Shown: piece by piece, positions 27,468-35,180 of the stretch
Layout of the letters: every line of letters starts with the position of its first letter
Position numbering within the stretch: position 1 is the stretch's first letter
From: Tolypothrix sp. FACHB-123
GTDB lineage: Bacteria; Cyanobacteriota; Cyanobacteriia; Cyanobacteriales; Nostocaceae
Reading direction: 5' to 3'
Assembly (NCBI RefSeq): GCF_014697075.1
Contig: NZ_JACJRE010000068.1
Coordinates: forward strand, 1-35,639
Length of the DNA stretch: 35,639 nt
The notes under the pieces: model-generated
Seen by the model: the letters and a program-made list of their open reading frames with translations, nothing else
Told to the model about the DNA's origin: nothing
The model's database searches: none
Program-made: the position numbers and the translations under genes

Positions 27468-30400
27468 TTATCTTCTCATTCCCCTCGTAGGTTTTGGTGA
27501 TTGCTCATACTTAGCTGCTGTTTTAGCTATCTTCTCCTGTTCTTTTCGCCATAATTCTTCTTTAATAGTGGTCAATCTTTTTTGCAGTGGTGGCGATTTT
27601 AAAACATCAGCAATAGTTTTCATCTCTAGAGTTTTCTGTTCTTTCTCCCAGGTTTCATGATTTTGAACCTGGGATTCCCATTGCTGGATTGTTGATTCTA
27701 AGTTTTGTTTTTGAGTAAATAATTCTTTAATAGTGCCTATGGTTTCTAGTTGTTTATTTACAGCCGAGTTATATTTATTACTCAATTTATGAAGTGGGAA
27801 ATATTCCATTACTCTGACAGCTTTCTCTTGAATAGCGTGTTCTATCCATAAACTGTCAAGTTGTTGTTGTAATTGATTAATTTGGCTATAAATTACTTGT
27901 CTATCAATTGTCGGTGGTAGGTGTGCTACTGACTCTGAGAAATATTCATTAACAGCTTGTTCTAAGTACAGTAACTCAAGGTTAGTTAGTTCATTGATTG
28001 CTTTGTTGAATGCTGAAAAAGTAGTTGGCTCCTTTAAACGTTGTTGCAGTCGTTGTTTACGTTCCTGTTCATTCAACTTTTTGGGCGGTGCAGGTGGGAT
28101 ATGTCGCTGTTTATTGTTATTATCTCGCCATGTTTTGAGGGTTGATGCTGAGGAAAATGCCTTTTCGTATGCCAGTGGCCCCATTGCCACAATTAAATCA
28201 TCAACTCCTTTATTAGGGCCTGGCAATGTCACCACACTGACCCTAGCGCCCTGTGACTCCAATAATCTACCAGTGCGCGAGATGGCAATTTCTATATTTC
28301 GTTGAGTTTCAGTCCGCGTCTCGTAGTCAAAGCAGAAAGTAATTTCCCGTTCTGGCGTGGCGAAAACAGCTAACTCGTCCATGAGTCTAGCTTTCATTTT
28401 TTCCCCAAGTTCATCCTTACTGCGATAACCGGCGTAAATTCCAGGCAGTCCAATGGCAGGGTGTCCTTGACTCAACAGACTGGCGGCTTTCTTGGCTCCC
28501 TCAGTGATTGTGACTGGGAGATTATGTTTCCAAACACAATACCAAAATCCGCTTGTGCGATCGCTTTCGGTCGGCTGTATGCCATATTTTTCATAAATAC
28601 GTTCTGCTATATCATCCGGCACATCTAGCAGGAAGATACTAAGTTCAGTTTTGGGTGGATGCTCATATTTAATAAATTTGCCTGGCTTATCAGCTTTTTC
28701 TCTTGGGTTATTGGGTTTGTAGCATCCCCATAGCTTCCTATCAGGTTTATCTCCAGGCTGTAGATTTGCGAAGGATTTGGGATTAACGCCAGCATCACAC
28801 CACCAGCCGCCATCTTCAATGTGAGCATATTTGCTGATCGTGCCATTGGACAACCTGCCTGTATTAGTGCGTGGCAGTTTGTCGCTGTACATCAGGTATT
28901 CCCAAGCTTCATGTTCCCAATCGAGAGTCTGATGCAAACTTTTGAAGTTAAGAACGGCAATTTCTGGGTGAATGGCACTGTCTTCTACCAATTCTCGCAA
29001 GTGTTGAGAATCTAGTCGTTCTGGGGCTTCACCCAAATTACCGGGAGTCCAAAATGCTACTTTTGGCTGTGCTTTTTTTGGGATTGGTTTTTTAATAACA
29101 GGCGGTTGCGTAGGAATAGGGGGCGGAGGTGCAGGGGGACAGGGGGGCTGAGGGGAAGAATTGGGCAGAGGGGCAGAGGTGCTGGGGTGTAGAGGGGAAG
29201 AATTGGGCAGAGGGGCAGAGGTGCTGGGGTGTAGAGGGGAAGAATTGGGCAGAGGGGCAGAGGTGCTGGGGTGTAGAGGGGAAGGCTTACTGTAAGATTG
29301 CTCCTCCGCTCCTGGGCTTCTAGCTACAATTACAGCATTTGCAATTTGTTCTTTCTCTAGTTTTAACTGGTGTTGCTTCTCTAATTCCTTCTGCCGCAGT
29401 ACAAACAGAGCATTTTCTTTAGCTTTACTCAACTGCGCCAAAGCTAGTAAATTGTCTTTATCCTCCGTGTATAGTTTCAAAGAATACCTGGCACGGCTAA
29501 CGGCAACATAAAAGCTTTCCTGCCCAATAGTCTGATCCGCAGCTATCAGCACAGAGTCGGCAGTTTTCCCTTGGCTACTATATGTAGTGCTGACAATCGC
29601 ATAATCCAGGTGCTGGGCTTGTTGCAGGTTTACTGATTCTGTTAGACCGCTATCTAAATACTGGATTTGAGCTTTATGAAGGTCAATGGCTTTAACGACA
29701 AACTCCTGACCGTTACGCCGTCCTAATTGTCGGTCGTTCTTTGTCCAGCGTAGGCGATCGCCCTTGGCTATTTCAATACTTTGTCGTTGGTAAACTGCTT
29801 TACTAAATCCCGTGTCTACTTCAAGTTGCTTGCCATCAGTAGCCTTTAATATCAATCGGTCGGTGTCCTTGCCTACGACTTCATACAACTCACCCTTGGA
29901 CAGCCCCCGGCGCTTGTAACTGCGAGTGGGCATCACCATATCACCCAACTCAAAGTTGTGAGTGTAACGCATTTGTACTGATGTGAGGTCTTTGGCTTGC
30001 AGTTGGGTGATATTGGTCGCGGTTCCTAAACTCCCTTCAGCTTTTAAATGCTCCCGAATGGCTTGAGTGATTGCTAAACGTTCAAAGTTTGTTCCTGCTA
30101 ATACTAGGGTTCGTGTTCGTTCTTCGGGCGTGGATTTGATATAGTCTTGGGCGATCGCCTCAATTTTGTCCAATTCTGTTACAGTCTGGATGTAGCCATT
30201 TTCATCTAAGCGTTCAAATCCCTCTTGAATTCGACCTTCTGCTACTAGGTCTACTGCTAATTTGAGTTTCGGCGCACGTTGTCTATTCGATTCGTTTAAG
30301 TGGCTGGTTTTAATACCTGCCTGTTGCAGCGATTTGAAGGGGTTGCCAGCTTCTACAGCTGATAACTGTTTTGTGTCTCCCACTAACAATACTCTGGCTT

Positions 30401-31925
30401 GTTCAACAGTAGCCCGTTCTAAAAGTGCCAGGGCATTTTTGGCACTTAGTAAACCAGCTTCGTCCACCACCCATATTTGATTAAGCTCTGTTTGTTGGGG
30501 TGGTTCAGATATTAGCAATCTAGCAACTGTTTCGGCTTGGATATCCAACTCTTGACTCAAAACCTTAGCCGCCATTGAACTGGGGGCAAAGCCTTTGATG
30601 GTGTAGCCTGATGCGGTGGCGATCGCTTTTAGTTCCTTGAGGGCGAAAGTCTTACCAGCACCAGCTACTCCCTGCCATGCCGTAAATTGGTCTGTTGTGG
30701 TTGCTGCATCTAGTACCGCTCGACGCTGATCTTGGTTTAAAGCTGTTTTCTCCAGGTGGCTAGAAACTACCTTTTGGTGGGCCAGTGGGCTAATTTGACC
30801 CTGCCCCTTCTGCATCAATTTAATGGTTGCTAATTCTCGATGAACTGCCGCTAGGGTGGTAAAATCGCGTTTCTCTGGTGATAGGCTGAGTAATTCTGAG
30901 CTAGTTTTAATTAATGGCTCAATCAGGCTTACGTCCGTGGCTAATCCCTGGTCGAGGATGAATTTTTCTAAGTCTTCCTGGGTAAAAGCAACATTTCTTT
31001 CCGAGCAGTGGGCGATCGCATCTTCTAAATTCTCTTCGCTTACTAACCTCTGTTGTAGTTGGGGTTGCGCCTCTTGGGGCTGGACGAAATTAATCCCCAA
31101 TGCTGCTGCTTCTTCTCTCCACTTAGCTTTTAACTCTTGGGGGTTGATTTTCTGCTTTAAATTCCGGGTAGCAGTCCAAGCGGCTTCTCGCTCTGCCCAG
31201 GTTGCATCAGAACCTACTGCATTTAATATTTGCTGTCTGCGTTTGGAGAATTCTTGTAATTCCTCCTCTCTAAATCCTTTAATCTCGAACTGCCCGTGCT
31301 TTTTGGGTTCTACCTGATACCCTAATTTTTCTACCTCCATAGCCAGGTAATTTTGGTAGACCATGCCCAGAAATTTCTTGTTTTTGAAAATCTCATCGTT
31401 GAACAGGCTGTACCATTTACCATTTTCTAGCTGCGTCATGTTCATGACCAAAGCATGAGTATGCAGATGTGGGTCTAGTTCCCTAGTTTCAATATGGTCA
31501 AACTCCGCGACTACTAGGTTGTTAGTCCTGATAAGTTGCTGTCCCTGTTCAGTTGTGGCTCTGGTGTAGCTATAACGTTGTTCAATGAGTTTAATGGTTT
31601 TTTGTACAGCCAACTGATGGGCAGTAATTAGCCTTTCATCCCCAGCCACCAACGCTTGCAGGCTAACACTTTTCGGTGCGGAGAAGGTAAAGTCGGTTGC
31701 GGCGCGACGTTGAGATGAGTTTAACTTCCTAGCACAGAGGTTTTGGCTGCCGTCAGGCTTAAGCCCATTAACAATGTTAGAAAATGTTTCTTGATGATCT
31801 ACTGCTCCTGATAGACCTAATTTTTTTGCACCTTTACCAGACCAGCGTGAAGTACCTTCCTGGTAATATCCTTCCATGAAGTAATGTACTGCCTGTTGTG
31901 GTTCTGTATTCTTTCCTGTTAACAC
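27468..31925 (-). CDS. MobF relaxase-helicase with C-terminal DUF3854/TOPRIM-like module
   Basis: A 1485-aa protein. The N-terminal TrwC-type relaxase domain has Tyr15 and Tyr20/Tyr21 (VHYFMEGYY), WSGKGAKKLGLSG, and the metal triad His153, His155, His157 in DPHLHTHALVMN. A superfamily 1 helicase follows: GVAGAGKTFAL (Walker A, near 420), WVVDEAG (near 487), STTYSSQGKTADSVLI (near 780) and VAVSRAR (near 810). Three 14-residue repeats and a proline-rich linker (about 880-945) lead to a DUF3854 module (about 960-1260: TEGAKKAASLLSQGHPAIGL, FCFDYET, LPGPNKGVDDLI) and a coiled-coil tail. It should nick oriT, stay bound to the 5' end and unwind the plasmid. The extra module matches that of Rep (5864-9616) and may prime or process the transferred strand (inference). 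The start is GTG at 31925, with AAAGGAG upstream, overlapping the previous stop by one base. Confidence 0.9.
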   Translation of the reverse strand: MLTGKNTEPQQAVHYFMEGYYQEGTSRWSGKGAKKLGLSGAVDHQETFSNIVNGLKPDGSQNLCARKLNSSQRRAATDFTFSAPKSVSLQALVAGDERLITAHQLAVQKTIKLIEQRYSYTRATTEQGQQLIRTNNLVVAEFDHIETRELDPHLHTHALVMNMTQLENGKWYSLFNDEIFKNKKFLGMVYQNYLAMEVEKLGYQVEPKKHGQFEIKGFREEELQEFSKRRQQILNAVGSDATWAEREAAWTATRNLKQKINPQELKAKWREEAAALGINFVQPQEAQPQLQQRLVSEENLEDAIAHCSERNVAFTQEDLEKFILDQGLATDVSLIEPLIKTSSELLSLSPEKRDFTTLAAVHRELATIKLMQKGQGQISPLAHQKVVSSHLEKTALNQDQRRAVLDAATTTDQFTAWQGVAGAGKTFALKELKAIATASGYTIKGFAPSSMAAKVLSQELDIQAETVARLLISEPPQQTELNQIWVVDEAGLLSAKNALALLERATVEQARVLLVGDTKQLSAVEAGNPFKSLQQAGIKTSHLNESNRQRAPKLKLAVDLVAEGRIQEGFERLDENGYIQTVTELDKIEAIAQDYIKSTPEERTRTLVLAGTNFERLAITQAIREHLKAEGSLGTATNITQLQAKDLTSVQMRYTHNFELGDMVMPTRSYKRRGLSKGELYEVVGKDTDRLILKATDGKQLEVDTGFSKAVYQRQSIEIAKGDRLRWTKNDRQLGRRNGQEFVVKAIDLHKAQIQYLDSGLTESVNLQQAQHLDYAIVSTTYSSQGKTADSVLIAADQTIGQESFYVAVSRARYSLKLYTEDKDNLLALAQLSKAKENALFVLRQKELEKQHQLKLEKEQIANAVIVARSPGAEEQSYSKPSPLHPSTSAPLPNSSPLHPSTSAPLPNSSPLHPSTSAPLPNSSPQPPCPPAPPPPIPTQPPVIKKPIPKKAQPKVAFWTPGNLGEAPERLDSQHLRELVEDSAIHPEIAVLNFKSLHQTLDWEHEAWEYLMYSDKLPRTNTGRLSNGTISKYAHIEDGGWWCDAGVNPKSFANLQPGDKPDRKLWGCYKPNNPREKADKPGKFIKYEHPPKTELSIFLLDVPDDIAERIYEKYGIQPTESDRTSGFWYCVWKHNLPVTITEGAKKAASLLSQGHPAIGLPGIYAGYRSKDELGEKMKARLMDELAVFATPEREITFCFDYETRTETQRNIEIAISRTGRLLESQGARVSVVTLPGPNKGVDDLIVAMGPLAYEKAFSSASTLKTWRDNNNKQRHIPPAPPKKLNEQERKQRLQQRLKEPTTFSAFNKAINELTNLELLYLEQAVNEYFSESVAHLPPTIDRQVIYSQINQLQQQLDSLWIEHAIQEKAVRVMEYFPLHKLSNKYNSAVNKQLETIGTIKELFTQKQNLESTIQQWESQVQNHETWEKEQKTLEMKTIADVLKSPPLQKRLTTIKEELWRKEQEKIAKTAAKYEQSPKPTRGMRR
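29151..29276. repeat. Three perfect 42-bp tandem repeats inside the relaxase gene
   Basis: Three identical 42-bp units (29151-29192, 29193-29234, 29235-29276) plus a partial fourth. As 42 is a multiple of three, each adds SPLHPSTSAPLPNS to the protein, lengthening the linker between helicase and DUF3854 domains. The unit itself resembles STRR-type G-rich heptamers. Perfect identity suggests recent expansion or active homogenisation. Confidence 0.9.
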
Positions 31926-32368
31926 TAACCACTCCTTTCATGAAATGTCAGGTTTAGCGGTTGGAATAATTCAGGTATTTGGCTAGGCTCACTAATTACA
32001 AATTCAAGTTCTATATCTGGGACATTCTTGAGCAAGCTTATTATCTTTTCAAAGTGCTGACCATCAACGCACCAAACTTTGAATGAAGCATAACGGTTGG
32101 GCTTTATCTCATAAAAAAATCTGTCACTCTTTGGTAGCTTTCTAAATACTTCCACAGCATCCGGATGATATTTACAAAAGTTAAAACCTACCCAGTTAAT
32201 CGGTTTAAAATAGGCGATGCGGATGACGACACTACCCCAATCCCTTGTTGTAGAAGATGAACGACTACTCCAGTAAGGGCTGTTCTTCCAGAAACACATC
32301 GACATCATCTGCTGCGCTTGAGTCTTTAAAAGCGCAGGAGTTACGTTCTGTAGTATTGAGTAATTCAA
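31925..32368 (-). CDS. Small relaxase-operon protein of unknown function
   Basis: A 147-aa protein whose stop codon overlaps the relaxase start by one base, so the two are translationally coupled. The N-terminal 45 residues are low in structure; the rest (about 45-130) looks like a compact mixed alpha/beta domain with aromatic residues (NWVGFNFCKYHPDAVEVF, YASFKVWCVDGQHF). No recognised motif. By position, directly after the candidate oriT and before the relaxase, it may be a relaxosome accessory protein, but it lacks an obvious DNA-binding fold. The only start for the full frame is TTG at 32368, without a Shine-Dalgarno; ATG 32308 is an alternative. Confidence 0.6.
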   Translation of the reverse strand: MNYSILQNVTPALLKTQAQQMMSMCFWKNSPYWSSRSSSTTRDWGSVVIRIAYFKPINWVGFNFCKYHPDAVEVFRKLPKSDRFFYEIKPNRYASFKVWCVDGQHFEKIISLLKNVPDIELEFVISEPSQIPELFQPLNLTFHERSG

Positions 32369-32434
32369 AACTTAATATTTGTTAATACCGCTTTGATACC
32401 TTTTTAAATTTTAAATTATTCTCCATTTTTTTGG

Positions 32435-32458
32435 GCAAAACTTTTTTGCGTACTGTGC
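32435..32458 (+). other. Candidate oriT nic region, R388-like
   Basis: A short hairpin GCAAAA CTT TTTTGC (32435-32449) runs directly into TGCGTACTGTGC (32447-32458). From memory, the nic region bound by TrwC of R388 is a hairpin followed by TGCGTATTGTCT, cut after the last T. The core TGCGTAnTGT is shared, and the hairpin lies at the same 5' position. It sits in the spacer upstream of the MobF relaxase operon. If correct, the plus strand is nicked near 32458 and the par operon enters the recipient first, tra genes last, as in known plasmids. Confidence 0.5.
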
Positions 32459-32480
32459 GAAAAAACTAATTTGGAAAAGT

Positions 32481-32655
32481 GACATGGATTTCACATGAAA
32501 CTGACATGAAACTGACATGAATTTACCAAGGATTTAACATGGAAGCTATGTTAAGAAACATAGAGTTACCATGAAAATCACATGAATGTAACTTAGGATT
32601 AACAAGAAAATTACCAGAGTTTACCATAGATTTCACATAAAACTGACATAACACA
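32481..32655 (+). repeat. Array of 16 degenerate 11-bp direct repeats, candidate parC centromere
   Basis: From 32481 the sequence divides into 16 consecutive 11-base units (one of 10 bases, 32547-32556) with consensus nACATGAAAnT. The clearest units are GACATGGATTT, CACATGAAACT, GACATGAAACT and GACATGAATTT at 32481-32524, CACATGAATGT at 32579 and CACATAAAACT at 32634. The array ends 47 bp before the ParM-like gene. R1-type plasmid centromeres (parC) also consist of 11-bp direct repeats upstream of parM and bind ParR. A short inverted repeat AACACA/TGTGTT follows at 32651-32666. Confidence 0.7.
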
Positions 32656-32702
32656 CTGATGTGTTTTGTTACCGAGATTTTCATCTACTGAGTCATTAAA
32701 TT

Positions 32703-33821
32703 ATGAACCCATTAACACTGGCAGTAGATCCGGGTGGTTCTTTTCTCAAATGTTTCTACACTTTGGAAAGCTTTAAACCGGAACTTATTTTGATGGAGCC
32801 GGAAGTCGCTACAGTTCCGCTAGAAAGTTTACAAGCTTATGAACAAAGTAAGGTTGGTAGTTCTTCTCCTGAAAATAGTGCTTGGATTGAATATCAGGGA
32901 CACTTTCAAGCTGTTGGCTTTTTAGCTAGGAAACGCTTTAATGCAGATTTACAACTGCAACGTCGTAAATTTGAACTGGCTTTACCTAAAGTCTTGGCGA
33001 TTGTGGGAGCGATCGCAGATAAACATGATCTACCTAATGATTCTTCTATTAGGTTAGGTATCTTACTTCCCTGGGGAGAGTACCAAGATAGAGCTTTGTT
33101 TGGGGAGTTAATCACTAAAGCACTGGCTGGTTATCACTTTAAGGGACATTCTAAATCCTTTGCGTTGGATACTTTTATGTGCTTGCCAGAAGGCGGTGGC
33201 ATCCTTACTAGAGGCCGCGCCCCCGGCTCTAGTATTAAAGACCAGACTGTAGCAGTAATTATGCTCGGATACAGAGATACTTCTATCCTGGTGATTGAAC
33301 GCGGGGAAATGAGCAAAGGTAAAACTGAACCTTTGGGATTTTCCAAAATGATTGAATCTGTGATGGCGCAAACATCTGGCTTAAATCCCCATCAACTAAC
33401 TGCGGCGATTTGCAAGGCGGGACGAAATATTAATCCCAAAGCATTAGAGGAGTTGGCTTCTGTGGATGCTGCTTATCAAGAGCATGAGCTAGCCACAATT
33501 AAAACTGCTGTCACTAATGGCAGAAAAGAATACTGGATGATGTTGTCTAATTGGTTGAAGTTGCAAGTTCCTCGTGATGTGGGTGAAGTGATTATTGGTG
33601 GGGGCACAGCTCACTATTTTCGCTCTCAACTAAATAATCTTTTCTCTAACACTACGGTTAATTGGTGTGAAAATTTAGAATCGCAAATCAGCAATAATTT
33701 TTCTGGGGTGACTGCTAAATCCCTGCAATACCGTCTCACAGATGTCTATGGATTATTTTTCTATCTGTGCGGTAGCAGTTTGAAACAGAATCAAGTACAA
33801 GTAGGTACTGCCAATGGATAA
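32703..33821 (+). CDS. parM: ParM-like actin-type plasmid segregation ATPase
   Basis: A 372-aa protein with the actin-fold nucleotide-binding signature: phosphate-1 motif LAVDPGGSFLK with Asp9, phosphate-2-like segment VAVIMLGYRDTSILV (about 181-195) and adenosine motif EVIIGGGTAHYF (about 296-307). Length and N-terminus fit ParM/Alp7-type plasmid actins, which polymerise into filaments that push ParR-bound plasmid copies apart. The gene lies just downstream of an 11-bp direct-repeat array and overlaps a ParR-sized gene by 8 bp, the standard parMRC layout. The Shine-Dalgarno before ATG 32703 is weak. Confidence 0.85.
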   Translation: MNPLTLAVDPGGSFLKCFYTLESFKPELILMEPEVATVPLESLQAYEQSKVGSSSPENSAWIEYQGHFQAVGFLARKRFNADLQLQRRKFELALPKVLAIVGAIADKHDLPNDSSIRLGILLPWGEYQDRALFGELITKALAGYHFKGHSKSFALDTFMCLPEGGGILTRGRAPGSSIKDQTVAVIMLGYRDTSILVIERGEMSKGKTEPLGFSKMIESVMAQTSGLNPHQLTAAICKAGRNINPKALEELASVDAAYQEHELATIKTAVTNGRKEYWMMLSNWLKLQVPRDVGEVIIGGGTAHYFRSQLNNLFSNTTVNWCENLESQISNNFSGVTAKSLQYRLTDVYGLFFYLCGSSLKQNQVQVGTANG

Positions 33822-34266
33822 CCTGATTGAGTACCGATGTCGGATTGCTATAGAAGCTCAAGAATCCAATGTCGCTCTGGTGAATTTTCTCAAAACTAAG
33901 GAGACTTTAGCTTTTACCGAGAGAGATAAAGTTTTTTCTGCTCTTTCGGCTTATTGGCTACCTTTCGCTTTAAGAAATGCCGGATGTTCGGATTCTCAAT
34001 CAAAGCAGTGTGCTAAGAACGCTATCTATCGGTTGAAGTTGCATATTAGTTATCTGGTTGAAAGTTTTGGTCTAGATAATGAAGATTTTGTCACTCAACC
34101 CGTAAAAGCTACCGAGCCAATTTCACCAGTTAACAAAACACCAAAGATTGATGTTGATTTGACACCATCAACTGCTAAAGCGAGTTCAGAAGATACGCCT
34201 GAACTTAATTTAGAGCAGTTGATACATCACGAAGATGACAGCACTTTTGAAGGACTATTTAACTAA
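33814..34266 (+). CDS. ParR candidate (centromere-binding adaptor)
   Basis: A 150-aa protein. The N-terminal ~85 residues are helical and compact (RIAIEAQESNVALVNFLK, later AKNAIYRLKLHISYLVESFG) and could form a ribbon-helix-helix-like DNA-binding dimer. Residues 95-150 are acidic and disordered, ending DDSTFEGLFN. ParR proteins have this layout: an N-terminal DNA-binding domain and a C-terminal tail that binds ParM. The assignment rests on position after ParM (8-bp overlap), size and layout; no diagnostic motif is visible. Confidence 0.6.
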   Translation: MDNLIEYRCRIAIEAQESNVALVNFLKTKETLAFTERDKVFSALSAYWLPFALRNAGCSDSQSKQCAKNAIYRLKLHISYLVESFGLDNEDFVTQPVKATEPISPVNKTPKIDVDLTPSTAKASSEDTPELNLEQLIHHEDDSTFEGLFN

Positions 34267-34406
34267 GTCGGAAGTAGGAAGTCGCAAGTCGGAAGTAATT
34301 AATTAAAACTCTCTACTTCCGACCTCCAAATTCCGACTTCTGGAAAAACCGTACTTCCGACTTCTGACTTTCGACTTCCGATTTCATTTAATTAATAGGG
34401 GGTAAT
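34267..34406. repeat. STRR-rich spacer with strong hairpin in the par operon
   Basis: Repeated GTCGGAA-type heptamers face inverted TTCCGAC-type heptamers. The best pair is GTCGGAAGTA (34288-34297) with TACTTCCGAC (34314-34323), a 10-bp hairpin with 16-nt loop. Lying between the ParR candidate and the next gene, it could lower expression of the latter or protect the upstream mRNA. AGGGGGT at 34397-34403 is the ribosome site of the next gene. Confidence 0.55.
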
Positions 34407-35180
34407 ATGCCTTATACCAAAGAGGCGTTACAAAATATGTACGCTCTATCAACAGAAGATGTCAATGCATCTCTAGAAATTTGTGGATTACCTGTAGATA
34501 AACAGGAGTATGATGATGAAGAAATTGCGGCGGTTGATTTTCAACAAGCAGTTGATTTAGTCAAACAACAGAACTCTAATACGTCCACTACACCAGAAAA
34601 TGATGCTCTAGAAGGTAAGAAGAAAAGGAAAACTAAACCGTTAGATACTACCGAGTTACTTGCTAAAGCTCGTGACAAAGGGGTTAAACTCACCCTGCTA
34701 GAAACTATGCAAGTATTACAAGCTTGTGGGCTATCAGAAAAGGAAGAATATTCTCAGTCTGAGTGCTTACGCTTTCTCGAAGCTTGCGATTTAATTAAAA
34801 AGCAGCACAAATCTGTTGAGGAAGTGGCACAACATTTTGGGGTAACTAGCGATAGTCCAGAACTGGAGGATGTAGATACAAGTGAGCTTCTGCAACAACT
34901 AGGAGAGACTACAGCTTTATTGGGAGAAGAGGAGCGAGAGTTAATTAGGGAAATGGTGCGACAGAAGGCTAAGGGTGATATGGCTGGTTTGCCCAAGTTG
35001 TATTTGCAGTCCTTAATTGAGGAGATGAAATCATCACAATTTCAACAGGAATGGCAGCAACTACGGGATGCTTTTAAAGCTAGAATCATGGGAAAAAAGC
35101 CAACTTCCCCAGCATTCCCACAGCAGAAGCCTTTGATAAGCTTGCCGCCGACATTGGAGAATGGGTCAACATCCGAATAG
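34407..35180 (+). CDS. Plasmid protein of unknown function, par operon
   Basis: A 257-aa protein with two similar helical segments: TEDVNASLEICGLPV near residues 16-30 and LETMQVLQACGLSEKEEYSQ near 97-117. Each reads as a short helical module with a conserved CGL turn, so the protein may contain a duplicated fold. The C-terminal part (about 155-230) is helical and acidic. After residue 231 the frame turns into a low-complexity proline/serine tail of 26 residues (PTSPAFPQQKPLISLPP and so on), while the -1 frame over the same bases looks like real protein. A classic slippery heptamer, A AAA AAG (35093-35099), stands exactly at this switch. The likely full-length product is thus a frameshift fusion of about 378 aa with a membrane anchor. 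Function unknown. Confidence 0.7.
   Translation: MPYTKEALQNMYALSTEDVNASLEICGLPVDKQEYDDEEIAAVDFQQAVDLVKQQNSNTSTTPENDALEGKKKRKTKPLDTTELLAKARDKGVKLTLLETMQVLQACGLSEKEEYSQSECLRFLEACDLIKKQHKSVEEVAQHFGVTSDSPELEDVDTSELLQQLGETTALLGEEERELIREMVRQKAKGDMAGLPKLYLQSLIEEMKSSQFQQEWQQLRDAFKARIMGKKPTSPAFPQQKPLISLPPTLENGSTSE
35093..35099 (+). promoter_or_regulatory. Slippery heptamer A AAA AAG, candidate -1 frameshift site
   Basis: In the zero frame the codons are GGA AAA AAG CCA, giving the X XXY YYZ heptamer used by dnaX and many insertion sequences. A -1 slip continues as GCC AAC TTC into a 147-codon open frame that has no ATG, GTG or TTG start for its first 54 codons. A weak downstream pairing (CCC..AUUC with GAAUGGG) could help. 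A one-base sequencing error in the A6 run would give the same picture. Confidence 0.5.

Noticed and set aside
29151-29276. Three 42-bp repeats considered as CRISPR
   Set aside because: Head-to-tail units without spacers inside a coding sequence.
29129-29323. Repetitive 64-aa plus-strand frame across the 42-bp repeats
   Set aside because: It is the antisense shadow of the relaxase linker; the relaxase frame is clearly the coding one.
32481-32655. Direct repeats considered as a CRISPR array
   Set aside because: Units are 11 bp, contiguous and without spacers, so this is an iteron or centromere-type array.
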